Shown: in pieces, positions 43,945 to 52,465 of the stretch
Position numbering within the stretch: the first letter of the stretch is position 1
How the letters are laid out: every line of letters starts with the position of its first letter
NCBI GenBank assembly: GCA_021786375.1
Contig: JAJYNL010000014.1
Coordinates: 1 to 64,000 of the forward strand
Direction of reading: 5' to 3'
DNA from: Actinomycetes bacterium
Lineage (GTDB): Bacteria; Actinomycetota; Acidimicrobiia; Acidimicrobiales; Acidimicrobiaceae
DNA length: 64,000 bases
Notes under the pieces: generated by a model
What the model was told of the DNA's origin: nothing
The model's database searches: none
The model's input: only the letters and a program-made list of their open reading frames with translations
Program-made: the position numbers and the translations under genes

Positions 43945-46236
43945 TCAGGCGATTCGAGCCCGCCGGAAGCCGAAGAGCCGAACCGAATTTGCCACCACGA
44001 AAACGGATGAAAAGGCCATGGCGGTGCCTGCCACCACCGGATTGACAAGTCCGAAGGCGGCCAGTGGTATTGCGGCGGTGTTGTAGGCAAATGCCCAGAA
44101 CAGGTTCCCACGGATCGTGCCCAGGGTTCGACGGGCTATTCGTATTGCGTCCACGACGCCGGCAACTCCGCCTCCGAAGACCGTGAGGTCCGAGGCCTCC
44201 TTGGCGACGTCCGTTCCGCCTCCGACCGAGATGCCCAGCGTCGCCTTGGCAAGTGCTGCGGCATCATTGATGCCGTCTCCGACCATGGCCACGCGCCTCC
44301 CTTGCCGGAGCAGATCGTCGACGACCTGCCCCTTGCCTTCCGGCGTGACTTCGGCGATCACGCGGTCGACCCCTAGCTCCCGTCCTACCGCATCAGCGGC
44401 CTGGCGCGAGTCCCCGGTGAGAAGTATCACCTGGGCACCCAAGCGCTTTAGCGCGCCTATGGCTGCACCGGAGTCCGTACGGATCTGATCGGCTATCTCG
44501 AAAACTCCCCGCACCTGGCCACTCCAGCCGGCGTAGACCATCGAGACCGGACGCTCCGAGCCATCCAATGCCTCGACCAACTCCGAGGGAACGCCAAGAC
44601 CGTTTGCCCGGCAATAGGACAGCCGTCCTACGATGACCGGCACTCCGGCAACCACGGCCGAAACTCCCTGACCCGCCACCGACGCGGCCGACTCGGCCTC
44701 GGGCACCTGGACCTCGATCTCCTCGGCATGCACCATAAGCGCGGCGGCAAGGGGATGGCGACTGCCCGCCTCAGCCGCCGCCGTCATGGCGGTCAGCTCC
44801 CCTTCAGTGGTGGACCCCGCGGTAATCACCCGGACGACCGACATACGCCCGGTGGTTACCGTTCCGGTCTTGTCCAGTACCACTGTGTCGATCTTGCGTG
44901 CCGACTCGAGAACTTCCGGTCCTCGGATGAGGATACCGAGCTGGGCGGCACGTCCGGTTCCCACCAGGAGTGCCATAGGCGTCGCAAGGCCCATGGCGCA
45001 GGGGCATGCGATAATCAGCACCGCAACCGCAGCGGTGAAAGCGGCCTGCCCGCTATCCCCTGCGAAAAGGCGAACTACTGCGGTGGCCAAGCTGAGCAGT
45101 ATCACGACGGGAACGAAGACGGAGGAGATCCGGTCCACCAGATGCTGGACATCGGCTTTCTTTGCCTGAGCATCCGCGACGATCTTGGCCAGCTGGGCCA
45201 TAGCGGTTTCGCTACCGACTCGGGTGGCCCGTACAACGAGGCGCCCATCGATGTTCACCGCTCCTCCGACGATCTCGTCGCCCTGGCCGACCCTGCGCGG
45301 CAAGGACTCTCCCGTCAGGAGGGAGAAGTCCACATTGGCCTCACCGGATTCGACCAGGCCATCGGTCCCCACCTTTTCCCCCGCGCGAACGAGGAACCTG
45401 TCTCCGACCTTCAGGTCGCGGGAAAGGCGCAGCGTCTCACGCCCGTCAGCGGCAAGCACTGTCACGGTGATGGAGCCTCCGGACGCCAGGTCCGATATGG
45501 CCGAGCCGGAGCGCCGCTTTCCCTTGGCCTCCAGATAGCGGCCGAAGAGTATCACCGCCACCACGACTGACGCCGTCTCGAGGTAAATGTCGGGATGGAG
45601 GTGGCTGGTCGCCCCGGTGAAGGAGAAGCTCATCCTGAAGCCTTGATCGCCAGCTTTGGTGAAGAACAGAGCGTATATCGACCATCCGTAGGCCGCCAGC
45701 GACCCCATCGAAATCAGGGTGTCCATCGAAAACGACAAGTGTTTGAGAGAAGCCCAGGCCGCCTTGTGGAAAGGTAGTCCACCCCAGAAGACGACTGGGC
45801 TGGCAAGGGTGAATGCGAGCCACTGCCAGTTGCGGAACTCAAGCTGTGGAATCATTGAAAGCAGGAGGACCGGGAGTGCGAGCGCGGCGGAGATGACCAG
45901 GCGGCGAAGCAGCTCCGTGGCGTGATCATGCGCATGGGCCGAACCGGTGGCATCTCCCTCATCCGGCTCAGCTTTCACCAGCTCAGCGCCGTAGCCTATG
46001 GCGGTGACGGCGGCCAGCATGTCCTCGGTGCTCACTTGCGCTGGATCGAAGGTGACACTGGCCTTTTCAGTGGCGAAGTTCACCGTGGCGCTGGCACCGG
46101 GCAGCTTGTTCAGCTTCTTCTCGATCCTGGCCGCGCAGCTTGCACACGTCATACCCTCCAGATCCAGCTCGACCTGGTCAAGGCTTACCAGTCCCCTGGC
46201 ATCCCCCAGTTCTGCTGTCGACTTGACCTTGTCCAT
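43945..46236 (-). CDS. copA: Copper-exporting P1B-type ATPase
   Basis: It pumps Cu(I) out of the cytosol at the expense of ATP. The N-terminal metal-binding domain carries GMTCASCAARIEKKL. The eight-helix core has LLTGESLPR (actuator), the membrane metal site ACPCAMGLATP, the phosphorylated DKTGTVTTGRM, the SRHPLAAALMVHA His-Pro motif and the hinge VGDGINDAAALAKA. The length of 763 residues is complete. The ATG is 8 bp from the copZ stop, so both are one transcript. Cu(I) rather than Zn specificity follows from CPC with the N-terminal CxxC, the copZ chaperone and the divergent CsoR repressor. Confidence 0.95.
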   Translation of the reverse strand: MDKVKSTAELGDARGLVSLDQVELDLEGMTCASCAARIEKKLNKLPGASATVNFATEKASVTFDPAQVSTEDMLAAVTAIGYGAELVKAEPDEGDATGSAHAHDHATELLRRLVISAALALPVLLLSMIPQLEFRNWQWLAFTLASPVVFWGGLPFHKAAWASLKHLSFSMDTLISMGSLAAYGWSIYALFFTKAGDQGFRMSFSFTGATSHLHPDIYLETASVVVAVILFGRYLEAKGKRRSGSAISDLASGGSITVTVLAADGRETLRLSRDLKVGDRFLVRAGEKVGTDGLVESGEANVDFSLLTGESLPRRVGQGDEIVGGAVNIDGRLVVRATRVGSETAMAQLAKIVADAQAKKADVQHLVDRISSVFVPVVILLSLATAVVRLFAGDSGQAAFTAAVAVLIIACPCAMGLATPMALLVGTGRAAQLGILIRGPEVLESARKIDTVVLDKTGTVTTGRMSVVRVITAGSTTEGELTAMTAAAEAGSRHPLAAALMVHAEEIEVQVPEAESAASVAGQGVSAVVAGVPVIVGRLSYCRANGLGVPSELVEALDGSERPVSMVYAGWSGQVRGVFEIADQIRTDSGAAIGALKRLGAQVILLTGDSRQAADAVGRELGVDRVIAEVTPEGKGQVVDDLLRQGRRVAMVGDGINDAAALAKATLGISVGGGTDVAKEASDLTVFGGGVAGVVDAIRIARRTLGTIRGNLFWAFAYNTAAIPLAAFGLVNPVVAGTAMAFSSVFVVANSVRLFGFRRARIA

Positions 46237-46244
46237 GACCCGGC

Positions 46245-46457
46245 CTACTCGCTAACGACGAGCGCCTCGTAACCCGCTTCGTCAACCGCGGCGACGATGG
46301 CCGCGTCGTCCAGGGCGTCTCCGTTTACGGTCACCAGTTTGGTGTCAAGGTTTACGTCAAAGTCCGTGATCCCGGGAACCTGGGCAAGCTCGTCCGAGAC
46401 GGCCTTGACGCAGTGCTGGCAAGTCATACCGTCGACGCGAAAAATCTTGGTTGCCAT
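46245..46457 (-). CDS. copZ: Copper chaperone CopZ (HMA domain)
   Basis: This 70-residue ferredoxin-fold protein binds Cu(I) with the motif GMTCQHCVKAV and delivers it to CopA. It is a single HMA domain (FRVDGMTCQHC, GITDFDVNLDTKLVTVNG) with no extra extension. The ATG start is 55 bp from the divergent csoR gene. It is the first gene of the copZ-copA unit, immediately behind the putative CsoR operator. Confidence 0.94.
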   Translation of the reverse strand: MATKIFRVDGMTCQHCVKAVSDELAQVPGITDFDVNLDTKLVTVNGDALDDAAIVAAVDEAGYEALVVSE

Positions 46458-46478
46458 TTGCCTGTCCTTATCTAAATC

Positions 46479-46505
46479 TACCCTACCCCCCTAGAGTATA
46501 GTATT
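46479..46505. promoter_or_regulatory. Putative CsoR operator and csoR promoter
   Basis: The sequence TACCCCCCTAGAGTATA, between divergent copZ and csoR, resembles the TACCC-G/C-run-GGGTA pseudo-palindrome bound by CsoR repressors. The overlapping TATAGT (46497-46502) could be the -10 element for csoR. Binding here would repress both transcripts until Cu(I) is present. Confidence 0.5.
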
Positions 46506-46512
46506 ATTTGAT

Positions 46513-46869
46513 ATGAAGCAAAGCCAGCAACACAACGGAGCCCCAATGGAGCAGGAGAGCGAGCACGCCGGCGAATCCGAAGGCCATGTGGAACGTGGCT
46601 ACACATCCTCCAAGGACGACCTGCTTTCGAGGCTGGCCAAGATCGAAGGCCAGATCCGGGGCATCAGGCGTATGGTGGAGGGCGACCGCTACTGCATAGA
46701 CATCATCACGCAGATATCCGCGGTGCAAGCGGCACTGGGCAAGGTGGAACTCAGCCTTCTCGAAGGCCACATGCTGCACTGCCTATTGGGCCACGGCGGG
46801 GGCCCGGAAACCCCAGAGGCTCAGACCGCAGAGGTAATGAGTGTGGTTGCCAGGATGATGTCCAAGTAG
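46513..46869 (+). CDS. csoR: CsoR-family copper-sensing repressor
   Basis: This is an all-helical repressor that releases DNA when it binds Cu(I). In the 118-residue reading the three copper ligands of the family are present: Cys61 in DRYCIDI and His86-x3-Cys90 in EGHMLHCLL. LLSRLAKIEGQIRGIRRMVEGD is the DNA-contact helix. Two starts are possible. ATG 46513 would be almost leaderless behind the TATAGT box; ATG 46546 has a GGAG site five to six bases upstream and gives 107 residues. I list the longer form. It controls itself and the divergent copZ-copA genes, judging from position. The gene is convergent with lipB-lipA, 10 bp away. Confidence 0.92.
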   Translation: MKQSQQHNGAPMEQESEHAGESEGHVERGYTSSKDDLLSRLAKIEGQIRGIRRMVEGDRYCIDIITQISAVQAALGKVELSLLEGHMLHCLLGHGGGPETPEAQTAEVMSVVARMMSK

Positions 46870-46879
46870 GGCGAGGCGA

Positions 46880-48517
46880 TCAGCTCAACATCACCAGCCC
46901 ATCGGCTGCCTGCCTGGCATGGTAAGACGAGCGGGTATTAGGTGACGACTCGACGTGCCGCATGCCCAGTGACTCCCCGTATTGCTTCAACTCCGCAAAC
47001 TCTTTGGGCATATACCACCTGGCAACTGGCAGGTGCTTCCTCGTGGGACGGAGGTACTGGCCGATGGTAACGATCTCCACGCCCACCGCAGCCAGGTCGC
47101 GCAAGGTCGCCTTCAGCTCGTCCATGGTCTCGCCCATGCCGACGATGATCCCGGACTTGGCCACCAGACCCCGGTTCACAGCGCCGGCCAGCACCCGCAA
47201 GCTACGCGCGTAGGAGGCCTGCGGCCTTACAGCACGCTGCAGTCGAACCACCGTCTCGATGTTGTGGTTGAGAACCTCCGGCCGCGCGTCATAGATCGCC
47301 GAGAGCGCGTCCTCACTCCCCTTGCAATCCGGAATGAGCACTTCAACGCTCACCCCCGGAGTGCGCTCACGGATCTCGGCAATGGTATCGACGAAGCCGC
47401 TAATGCCACCGTCCTCGAGATCGTCACGCGCCACAGCGGTGATCACCGCGAAACGAAGCCCCATTTCCGCCACCGCCACCGCGACTCGGCGGGGCTCGTC
47501 GGGATCAATCGGCTTGGGCTTATCCGTCTTTACCAAGCAGAACCCGCATGACCGTGTACAATCCTCGCCATTGATCATGAATGTTGCCGTCCCTTGAGAC
47601 CAGCATTCGAATATGTTCGGGCAGCCCGCCTCCTCGCAGACCGTCACCAATGAGAGGCCGCGCATCGTGCGCTTCAGCTCCTGGTACTCTCCCCCCATGT
47701 TTGAGCGGAGCTTCACCCACTCCGGCTTCGAGGACGAGATTGCGATGCCTTCGGCAGTGGAGACGCCGGCGCTGGCGAGCCGCCTGTCCAGCGAGCGCCT
47801 TTCCGCGGTTTCCTGAGCCGGGTCTGCGTGATGAATCCGTCCGCTTGAATCTTCAACAAGGTACCCCGCGGAATTCGAGACACCGTAAAAGCTGTGAGCA
47901 GCCCGCTCGAACACCTCCGGCGCCAGTTCGGCGACCGAAGCGACAACCTCCTCCAGAGTCGCCGCAGATCCCTCGGCCTCCATGGAGGTAACCTCATATT
48001 CGGAAATGCCACATGGCACAATGTGCCCGAACATCCCAAGGTCCGGACTCACGTTGAGGGCAAAGCCGTGCATCGAACGGCCACGGCTGATTCGAACCCC
48101 TATGGCCGCTATTTTCTTCAGCTTCCCGTCCGCCGACCACGTCCAGACTCCGGGAAAACCTTGGTGGCGGACTCCAGTGATGCCATGGCGCCCGAGAGCG
48201 CGGATCACAAGTTCCTCGACCTTTGCCACGAAATCGGGGGTCGCATTACTTTTGGGTGGAACGTCGAGGATTGGGTATCCGACGAGCTGCCCTGGGCCGT
48301 GGTATGTGACGTCGCCGCCTCGGTCGACGCTAATCATCTCGGCACCCACTGTGGCCGGGTCCACAAGAATATGTGCCGGGTCAGTCCGCACCCCAAGCGT
48401 GTAAACGTGGTTGTGCTCCAGCAACAGCAAATGCTCCGCCGAGCTGGCAAACAGCCCGTGCTGCAGGGCGTAAGCATCGGAATAGGCAACCTTGCCGAGC
48501 CAACGGATCTCGAGCAC
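46880..48517 (-). CDS. lipB-lipA: LipB::LipA fusion (octanoyltransferase + lipoyl synthase)
   Basis: A single 545-residue frame encodes both steps of de novo lipoylation. Residues 1 to about 210 are LipB: HNHVYTLGVRTD, RGGDVTYHGPGQLVGYPI, the catalytic Lys135 in KLKKIAAIGV and Cys169 in GHIVPCGIS. A linker (about 212-262) follows. Residues 263-545 are LipA, a radical SAM enzyme with auxiliary-cluster cysteines 294, 299 and 305 (CEEAGCPNIFEC), SAM-cluster cysteines 320, 324 and 327 (CTRSCGFC), and the terminal RSSYHA serine ligand. All known catalytic residues of both are intact. Normally lipB and lipA are separate adjacent genes. It lies downstream of the lipoylated E2 gene but behind a hairpin, so it may have its own promoter. 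Start ATG. Confidence 0.94.
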   Translation of the reverse strand: MLEIRWLGKVAYSDAYALQHGLFASSAEHLLLLEHNHVYTLGVRTDPAHILVDPATVGAEMISVDRGGDVTYHGPGQLVGYPILDVPPKSNATPDFVAKVEELVIRALGRHGITGVRHQGFPGVWTWSADGKLKKIAAIGVRISRGRSMHGFALNVSPDLGMFGHIVPCGISEYEVTSMEAEGSAATLEEVVASVAELAPEVFERAAHSFYGVSNSAGYLVEDSSGRIHHADPAQETAERRSLDRRLASAGVSTAEGIAISSSKPEWVKLRSNMGGEYQELKRTMRGLSLVTVCEEAGCPNIFECWSQGTATFMINGEDCTRSCGFCLVKTDKPKPIDPDEPRRVAVAVAEMGLRFAVITAVARDDLEDGGISGFVDTIAEIRERTPGVSVEVLIPDCKGSEDALSAIYDARPEVLNHNIETVVRLQRAVRPQASYARSLRVLAGAVNRGLVAKSGIIVGMGETMDELKATLRDLAAVGVEIVTIGQYLRPTRKHLPVARWYMPKEFAELKQYGESLGMRHVESSPNTRSSYHARQAADGLVMLS

Positions 48518-48571
48518 TTCGCCTCCTAGTATCGTCGAACCCCCGTGGTCCTTGTGGGCGAGCAGGATATA

Positions 48572-48594
48572 CGCCGGGGCGCGCTGCCCCGGCG
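48572..48594 (-). terminator. Terminator-like hairpin after the E2 gene
   Basis: CGCCGGGG (48572-48579) pairs with CCCCGGCG (48587-48594) around a seven-base loop, 18 bp after the E2 stop on the minus strand. TATATCC follows. It separates E2 from lipB-lipA. Confidence 0.6.
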
Positions 48595-48611
48595 CTAGAG
48601 AGAATCCGAGC

Positions 48612-50207
48612 CTAAAATTCCTGGGCCCAGTTCCAGGTCTCGATGATCTCCTTCATACGAGCCAGGAAGGCAGCCGCATAGGCGCCATCGATAACACGGT
48701 GATCGAACGTGAGCGCCAGAATGCCTACCGAATGGATCGCGATGCTCTCGGTGCCATCTGGCAGCGAGATGACCACAGGCTTCCGCTTCACCCCGTCGGT
48801 AGACAATATCGCCACCTGTGGCTGATTGATGATCGGCGCCGTGATGAAGGTTCCGTAGGGGCCAGGGTTGGTGATAGTGAAGGTACCGCCAGCCAGCTCA
48901 TCGGCGCTCAGCCGCTTCGAGCGGGCTCGGGTTGCCAGGTCTCGTATTTCCCTCGCCAAGCCTTTGAGCCGCTTCTGGTCGGCCTCCTTGATAACCGGAG
49001 CGATCAGCCCGTCGAGATCGAGATCCACGGCGATCGAGAGATTCAGGTCGCGATGCACGACGAGAGCGTCGTCACCGACGGAGGCATTCAAGTGCGGGAA
49101 GGTTCTGAGCGCTTCCACGGTCGCCCGCGCGATGAAAGGCAGGTAGGTCAAGGAGAATCCCTCTTCACGGGCGAAGGACTCCTTTAGTGCATGCCTGACT
49201 CGCTCCACCGGTTCGAAGTCCACCTCGATGGCGACGAGTGTGTGAGCCGACGTTGCCTTGGAGCGAACCATATGCTCGGCAGTCCGGCGCCTGATGTTGT
49301 TGAACGGTATCACCTCGTCCCTGGCACCGGCGGCGACCGGAGCGTAGGCCTCGGCGCGCACCGCGGGTTGAAGCACCTGGGAAGGAGCTGACGGAGCAGA
49401 TACCGGCATGCGTGCCTCTTCCGCCACCGGGGCGGGTGCGGGGGCAGCCTGAGGGGCGGGTGGCTCGAAGGCCACCGGAGCAGCGGGGGCAGATGGTGCC
49501 GCGGGGGCACCAGGCTGGCCCTGGGCCACCTTGTCAAGGTAGTCGAGGACGTCGTTGCGGGTAATCCGTCCACCCGCTCCGGTCCCGGTTATCACGCCGG
49601 GGTCGATCCCGTTCTCGTCGATGAGGCGACGAACCACCGGGGAGAGCACCATCCCTTCGACGCGGGGGGCGGCTGCCGCCCGCGAAGGAGCGGCCTCGGG
49701 CTGCGCCGCGGGGGCCGCGAAGGCCGCCGGGGCGGGTGCGGGGGCAGCCTGAGGGGCGGGGGCGGGCTCAACCACGGGCGCTGGTGCCGCCTCTGTAGCG
49801 GGCGCCTCAAAAACAGCCGGTGCCGGGGCGGGCTCCGGAACAGCCTGAGGGGCGGAGGCGGGCTCAACCACGGGCGCTGGTGCCGCCTCTGGAGCGGGCG
49901 CCTCAAAAACAGCCGGTGCCGGGGCGGGCTCCGGAACAGCCTGAGGGGCGGGGGCGGAAGCAGGCTCGCCTGGCGCATCGGAAAGGACCGCGATTACCGT
50001 CCCAACCGCTACCGTGTCCCCCTCCTCGGCCAAGATCTGCGCGAGGTACCCGTTAGCAGTCGCGGGAACCTCTGAATCCACCTTGTCGGTCGAGACCTCA
50101 AAGAGAATCTCGTCGATGGCGACTTTGTCTCCCACCTTCTTCAGCCACTTTGTGATGGTTCCCTCGGTGACGGTTTCACCGAGTTGCGGCATTACGACAT
50201 CAGCCAA
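48612..50207 (-). CDS. sucB: 2-oxoacid dehydrogenase E2 component (dihydrolipoamide acyltransferase, SucB-like)
   Basis: It forms the core of the 2-oxoglutarate (or pyruvate) dehydrogenase complex and passes acyl groups from lipoate to CoA. The lipoyl domain is at 1-80, with lipoylated Lys42 in EVSTDKVDSEVP. A long Ala/Pro-rich linker follows, including two tandem 32-residue units built on PEPAPAPAVFEAPA. The E1/E3-binding domain (SPVVRRLIDENGIDP) and a catalytic domain ending with the active-site TFDHRVIDGAYAA complete it. Only one lipoyl domain is present. The TTG start (50207) is preceded by AAGGGGA and overlaps the lpd stop by 8 bases. E1 genes are not in the window, so the substrate is inferred from similarity to actinobacterial SucB/DlaT. 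Confidence 0.92.
   Translation of the reverse strand: MADVVMPQLGETVTEGTITKWLKKVGDKVAIDEILFEVSTDKVDSEVPATANGYLAQILAEEGDTVAVGTVIAVLSDAPGEPASAPAPQAVPEPAPAPAVFEAPAPEAAPAPVVEPASAPQAVPEPAPAPAVFEAPATEAAPAPVVEPAPAPQAAPAPAPAAFAAPAAQPEAAPSRAAAAPRVEGMVLSPVVRRLIDENGIDPGVITGTGAGGRITRNDVLDYLDKVAQGQPGAPAAPSAPAAPVAFEPPAPQAAPAPAPVAEEARMPVSAPSAPSQVLQPAVRAEAYAPVAAGARDEVIPFNNIRRRTAEHMVRSKATSAHTLVAIEVDFEPVERVRHALKESFAREEGFSLTYLPFIARATVEALRTFPHLNASVGDDALVVHRDLNLSIAVDLDLDGLIAPVIKEADQKRLKGLAREIRDLATRARSKRLSADELAGGTFTITNPGPYGTFITAPIINQPQVAILSTDGVKRKPVVISLPDGTESIAIHSVGILALTFDHRVIDGAYAAAFLARMKEIIETWNWAQEF
49761..49952. repeat. Two tandem 96-bp repeats within the E2 linker
   Basis: A unit beginning GGCGGGCTCAACCACGGG occurs at 49761 and again at 49857, nearly identical over 96 bases (32 codons). 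It encodes the Ala/Pro-rich hinge of the E2 protein and is likely to vary in copy number between strains. Confidence 0.85.
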
Positions 50208-51636
50208 CGTGAAGTCCCCTTCCTGTCAATGCGATCACCGTCTCTCCGAATGACTCCGAGAGAGTCGGATGAGGCTGAATGAATTGGGCCACCTCTTCAG
50301 GCGTCGCCTCCCAGTTGACGGCGAGATACCCCATGCCCAGCTGTTCGGTGACCCACGGGCCGGCCATGTGTACACCAAGGATGCGGCCAGCGCTCCCATC
50401 AGGCTGACGCGCGGCGATGACCTTCACAACACCGTCGGTCTCACCGATGATACGGGCCCGGGAATTGCCCCCAAAAGGATCCTTCTTCACCACTACGTCG
50501 TAACCAGCGGCCCGGGCTGCTTCTTCCGTCATGCCCGCGAAGGCCACCTCCGGGTGGGTATAGATACACCAGGGCACCTTGCCATAGTCCACTGGCACGA
50601 CGGGCTCGCCCAGGATCGACTTAATGGCGACAATCGCCTCCGCGAAGCCCACGTGAGCAAGCTGGGCGGTCGCAACCACGTCGCCGATGGCGTACACGCC
50701 CGGCTCGGAGGTCGCCATGAATTCATCCACCGCCACGAACCCGCGGGCGTCCACCTGGACCTTGGCATTTGGGCCGAGTACGCCCTCGGTGAACGGCCGG
50801 CGCCCCACTGACACGATGACACGGTCCACCGCCACGCTCTGCCCGTCCCCATAGCTGACGACGGTCCCCGATCCGCTGGGATGGTGGCCTTGAACGGCCA
50901 CTCCGACGTGAACATCGATTCCCCTCTTGCGGAACGAACGCGCCACGACCTCGGCGGCGTCTTTGTCGCAACCGGCCAGGATCGACGGCAACGCCTCCAG
51001 CAGGGTCACCTTCACTCCGAGGTCGGACATCATCGAAGCAAACTCACAGCCGATAGCCCCACCGCCGATCACGGCAACACTCGAGGGCAGCTCCGTCAAC
51101 GAAAGCACCTCGTCAGAGGTCAGTATCAGCCTTCCATCCACCTCAAAGCCAGGGATGGTGCGAGGCAGTGATCCCGAAGCGATGATCACACTGTCGCCGG
51201 AAACAACCTCTTCGCCGTTGATCTGGACCTGGCCGCCACCCAGGTAGGTTCCGAAGCCTTCGATGATGTCGATCTTTCGACCCTTCATCAGTCCGGATAG
51301 ACCACGCCAAAGCTGGTCAACGACCTTCTGCTTGCGCGACTGGGTGACGGAAAAGTCAATCGCCGGGCTTGAGGAGAGCACGCCGAACTCGGCAGCGCCT
51401 GCAACCGTCCGGTAGACCGCGGCGCTCTCCAGGAACTCCTTGGCGGGAATGCAGCCCCTATGAAGGCAGGTTCCCCCGACCTTCTCCTTCTCGACGACAG
51501 CCACGGCGAGGCCGGCGCTGGCACCGTAAAGCGCAGCAGCGTAGCCTCCGGGTCCGCCGCCGATAACGACGACGTCATAGCTACGAGACGTCGGAACCAC
51601 CTCCCTGTCGGCGTGCTGAGCATCCGCGCGAGACAC
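50200..51636 (-). CDS. lpd: Dihydrolipoamide dehydrogenase (E3)
   Basis: It reoxidises dihydrolipoamide of 2-oxoacid dehydrogenase complexes and reduces NAD+. The FAD site is YDVVVIGGGPGGYAAALYGA. The complete redox disulfide GGTCLHRGCIPAKEF is present, as are the NAD motif VIGGGAIGCEFASMM, AIGDVVATAQLAH and the C-terminal catalytic HPTLSE. This contrasts with the flavoprotein at 15.2 kb, which lacks one cysteine. The track starts at TTG 51663; GTG 51636 has an AGAGG site seven bases upstream, and I prefer it, but other nearby starts cannot be excluded. The stop overlaps the E2 start, so E3 and E2 are translationally coupled, and lipB-lipA lies just beyond. Confidence 0.94.
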   Translation of the reverse strand: MSRADAQHADREVVPTSRSYDVVVIGGGPGGYAAALYGASAGLAVAVVEKEKVGGTCLHRGCIPAKEFLESAAVYRTVAGAAEFGVLSSSPAIDFSVTQSRKQKVVDQLWRGLSGLMKGRKIDIIEGFGTYLGGGQVQINGEEVVSGDSVIIASGSLPRTIPGFEVDGRLILTSDEVLSLTELPSSVAVIGGGAIGCEFASMMSDLGVKVTLLEALPSILAGCDKDAAEVVARSFRKRGIDVHVGVAVQGHHPSGSGTVVSYGDGQSVAVDRVIVSVGRRPFTEGVLGPNAKVQVDARGFVAVDEFMATSEPGVYAIGDVVATAQLAHVGFAEAIVAIKSILGEPVVPVDYGKVPWCIYTHPEVAFAGMTEEAARAAGYDVVVKKDPFGGNSRARIIGETDGVVKVIAARQPDGSAGRILGVHMAGPWVTEQLGMGYLAVNWEATPEEVAQFIQPHPTLSESFGETVIALTGRGLHVG

Positions 51637-51774
51637 CCCGATGACCTCTGGCCGCCATTCCAAACCTTTGCACTCACTCTATGCCCGCGAACAGGCTTAG
51701 GCCAAAACAATTGGCCCATGTTGCGACGCCGTCAACCTGGCAATCGCCCTAATCGGGTGCCGTACGCACCACGC

Positions 51775-52419
51775 CTATTGGTCGGCATCCAACCCCAGCC
51801 GCTTGACGTATCCCCAAGACCTTCTGTGGATGCCGCTCAAACCGTTGGCAAGCAGCGCCGCCTCATGGGCACGCGAGCCATAACCCTTGTGATTCTCGAA
51901 GCCCCACGCGGGCATCCGAGCACCGGCCTCGCGCATAATCGCGTCCCTCTCCACCTTGGCAACCAGAGACGCCGCCGCGACGGGGACCGAACGGGAATCT
52001 CCTTTTACAAGCGTGACCACGCCGGGCCGCGATATGTAATCGTGCTTGCCATCGAGGATGGTCAAGTCGGGCACCACACCTAGTTGCGACAGGGCACGCT
52101 CCGCAGCCAGGGAAAGCGCCGCCGTCATCCCCAATTCATCACATTCTCCTGGCGAGGCGGTCCCGAAACCGGTGGAAAAGTCCTTACGCACCTGTGGGAG
52201 CAACACCTCGCGCCAGGCCGGGGTGAGCGTCTTGGAGTCGTTCAAGTGCCGGCGCACCCAAGGCTCTTCCAGAAATCCCTCGAGGTCGCCTCGCAGCATG
52301 GCAGCCACACCCACGCCAACCGGACCTGCCCAGGAGCCACGGCCGGCCTCATCGACGCCCGCAATGAGTGCCTCGGGCCCAAGTGACGAAACCAACCCCA
52401 GGGTGACGCAGTCAATCAA
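51775..52419 (-). CDS. rnhB: Ribonuclease HII
   Basis: It cleaves RNA embedded in DNA, including single ribonucleotides misincorporated during replication. The active-site motif IAGVDEAGRGSWAGPV supplies the first Asp-Glu, with LNDSKTLTP, ILDGKHDYI (Asp) and AAASLVAKVERDAIM completing the type 2 pattern. At 214 residues it is typical. ATG start at 52419, 46 bp after the adenylate cyclase stop on the same strand. Neighbours give no functional link. Confidence 0.94.
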   Translation of the reverse strand: MIDCVTLGLVSSLGPEALIAGVDEAGRGSWAGPVGVGVAAMLRGDLEGFLEEPWVRRHLNDSKTLTPAWREVLLPQVRKDFSTGFGTASPGECDELGMTAALSLAAERALSQLGVVPDLTILDGKHDYISRPGVVTLVKGDSRSVPVAAASLVAKVERDAIMREAGARMPAWGFENHKGYGSRAHEAALLANGLSGIHRRSWGYVKRLGLDADQ

Positions 52420-52465
52420 AGTCCGCCCCCGGAATGGGTCAAAAGGCGAACTCGGACAGCGGAAC

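Noticed and set aside
49733-49960. Possible CRISPR-like repeat array
   Set aside because: The repeats are only two, contiguous without spacers, in frame and coding for the Ala/Pro linker of the E2 protein.
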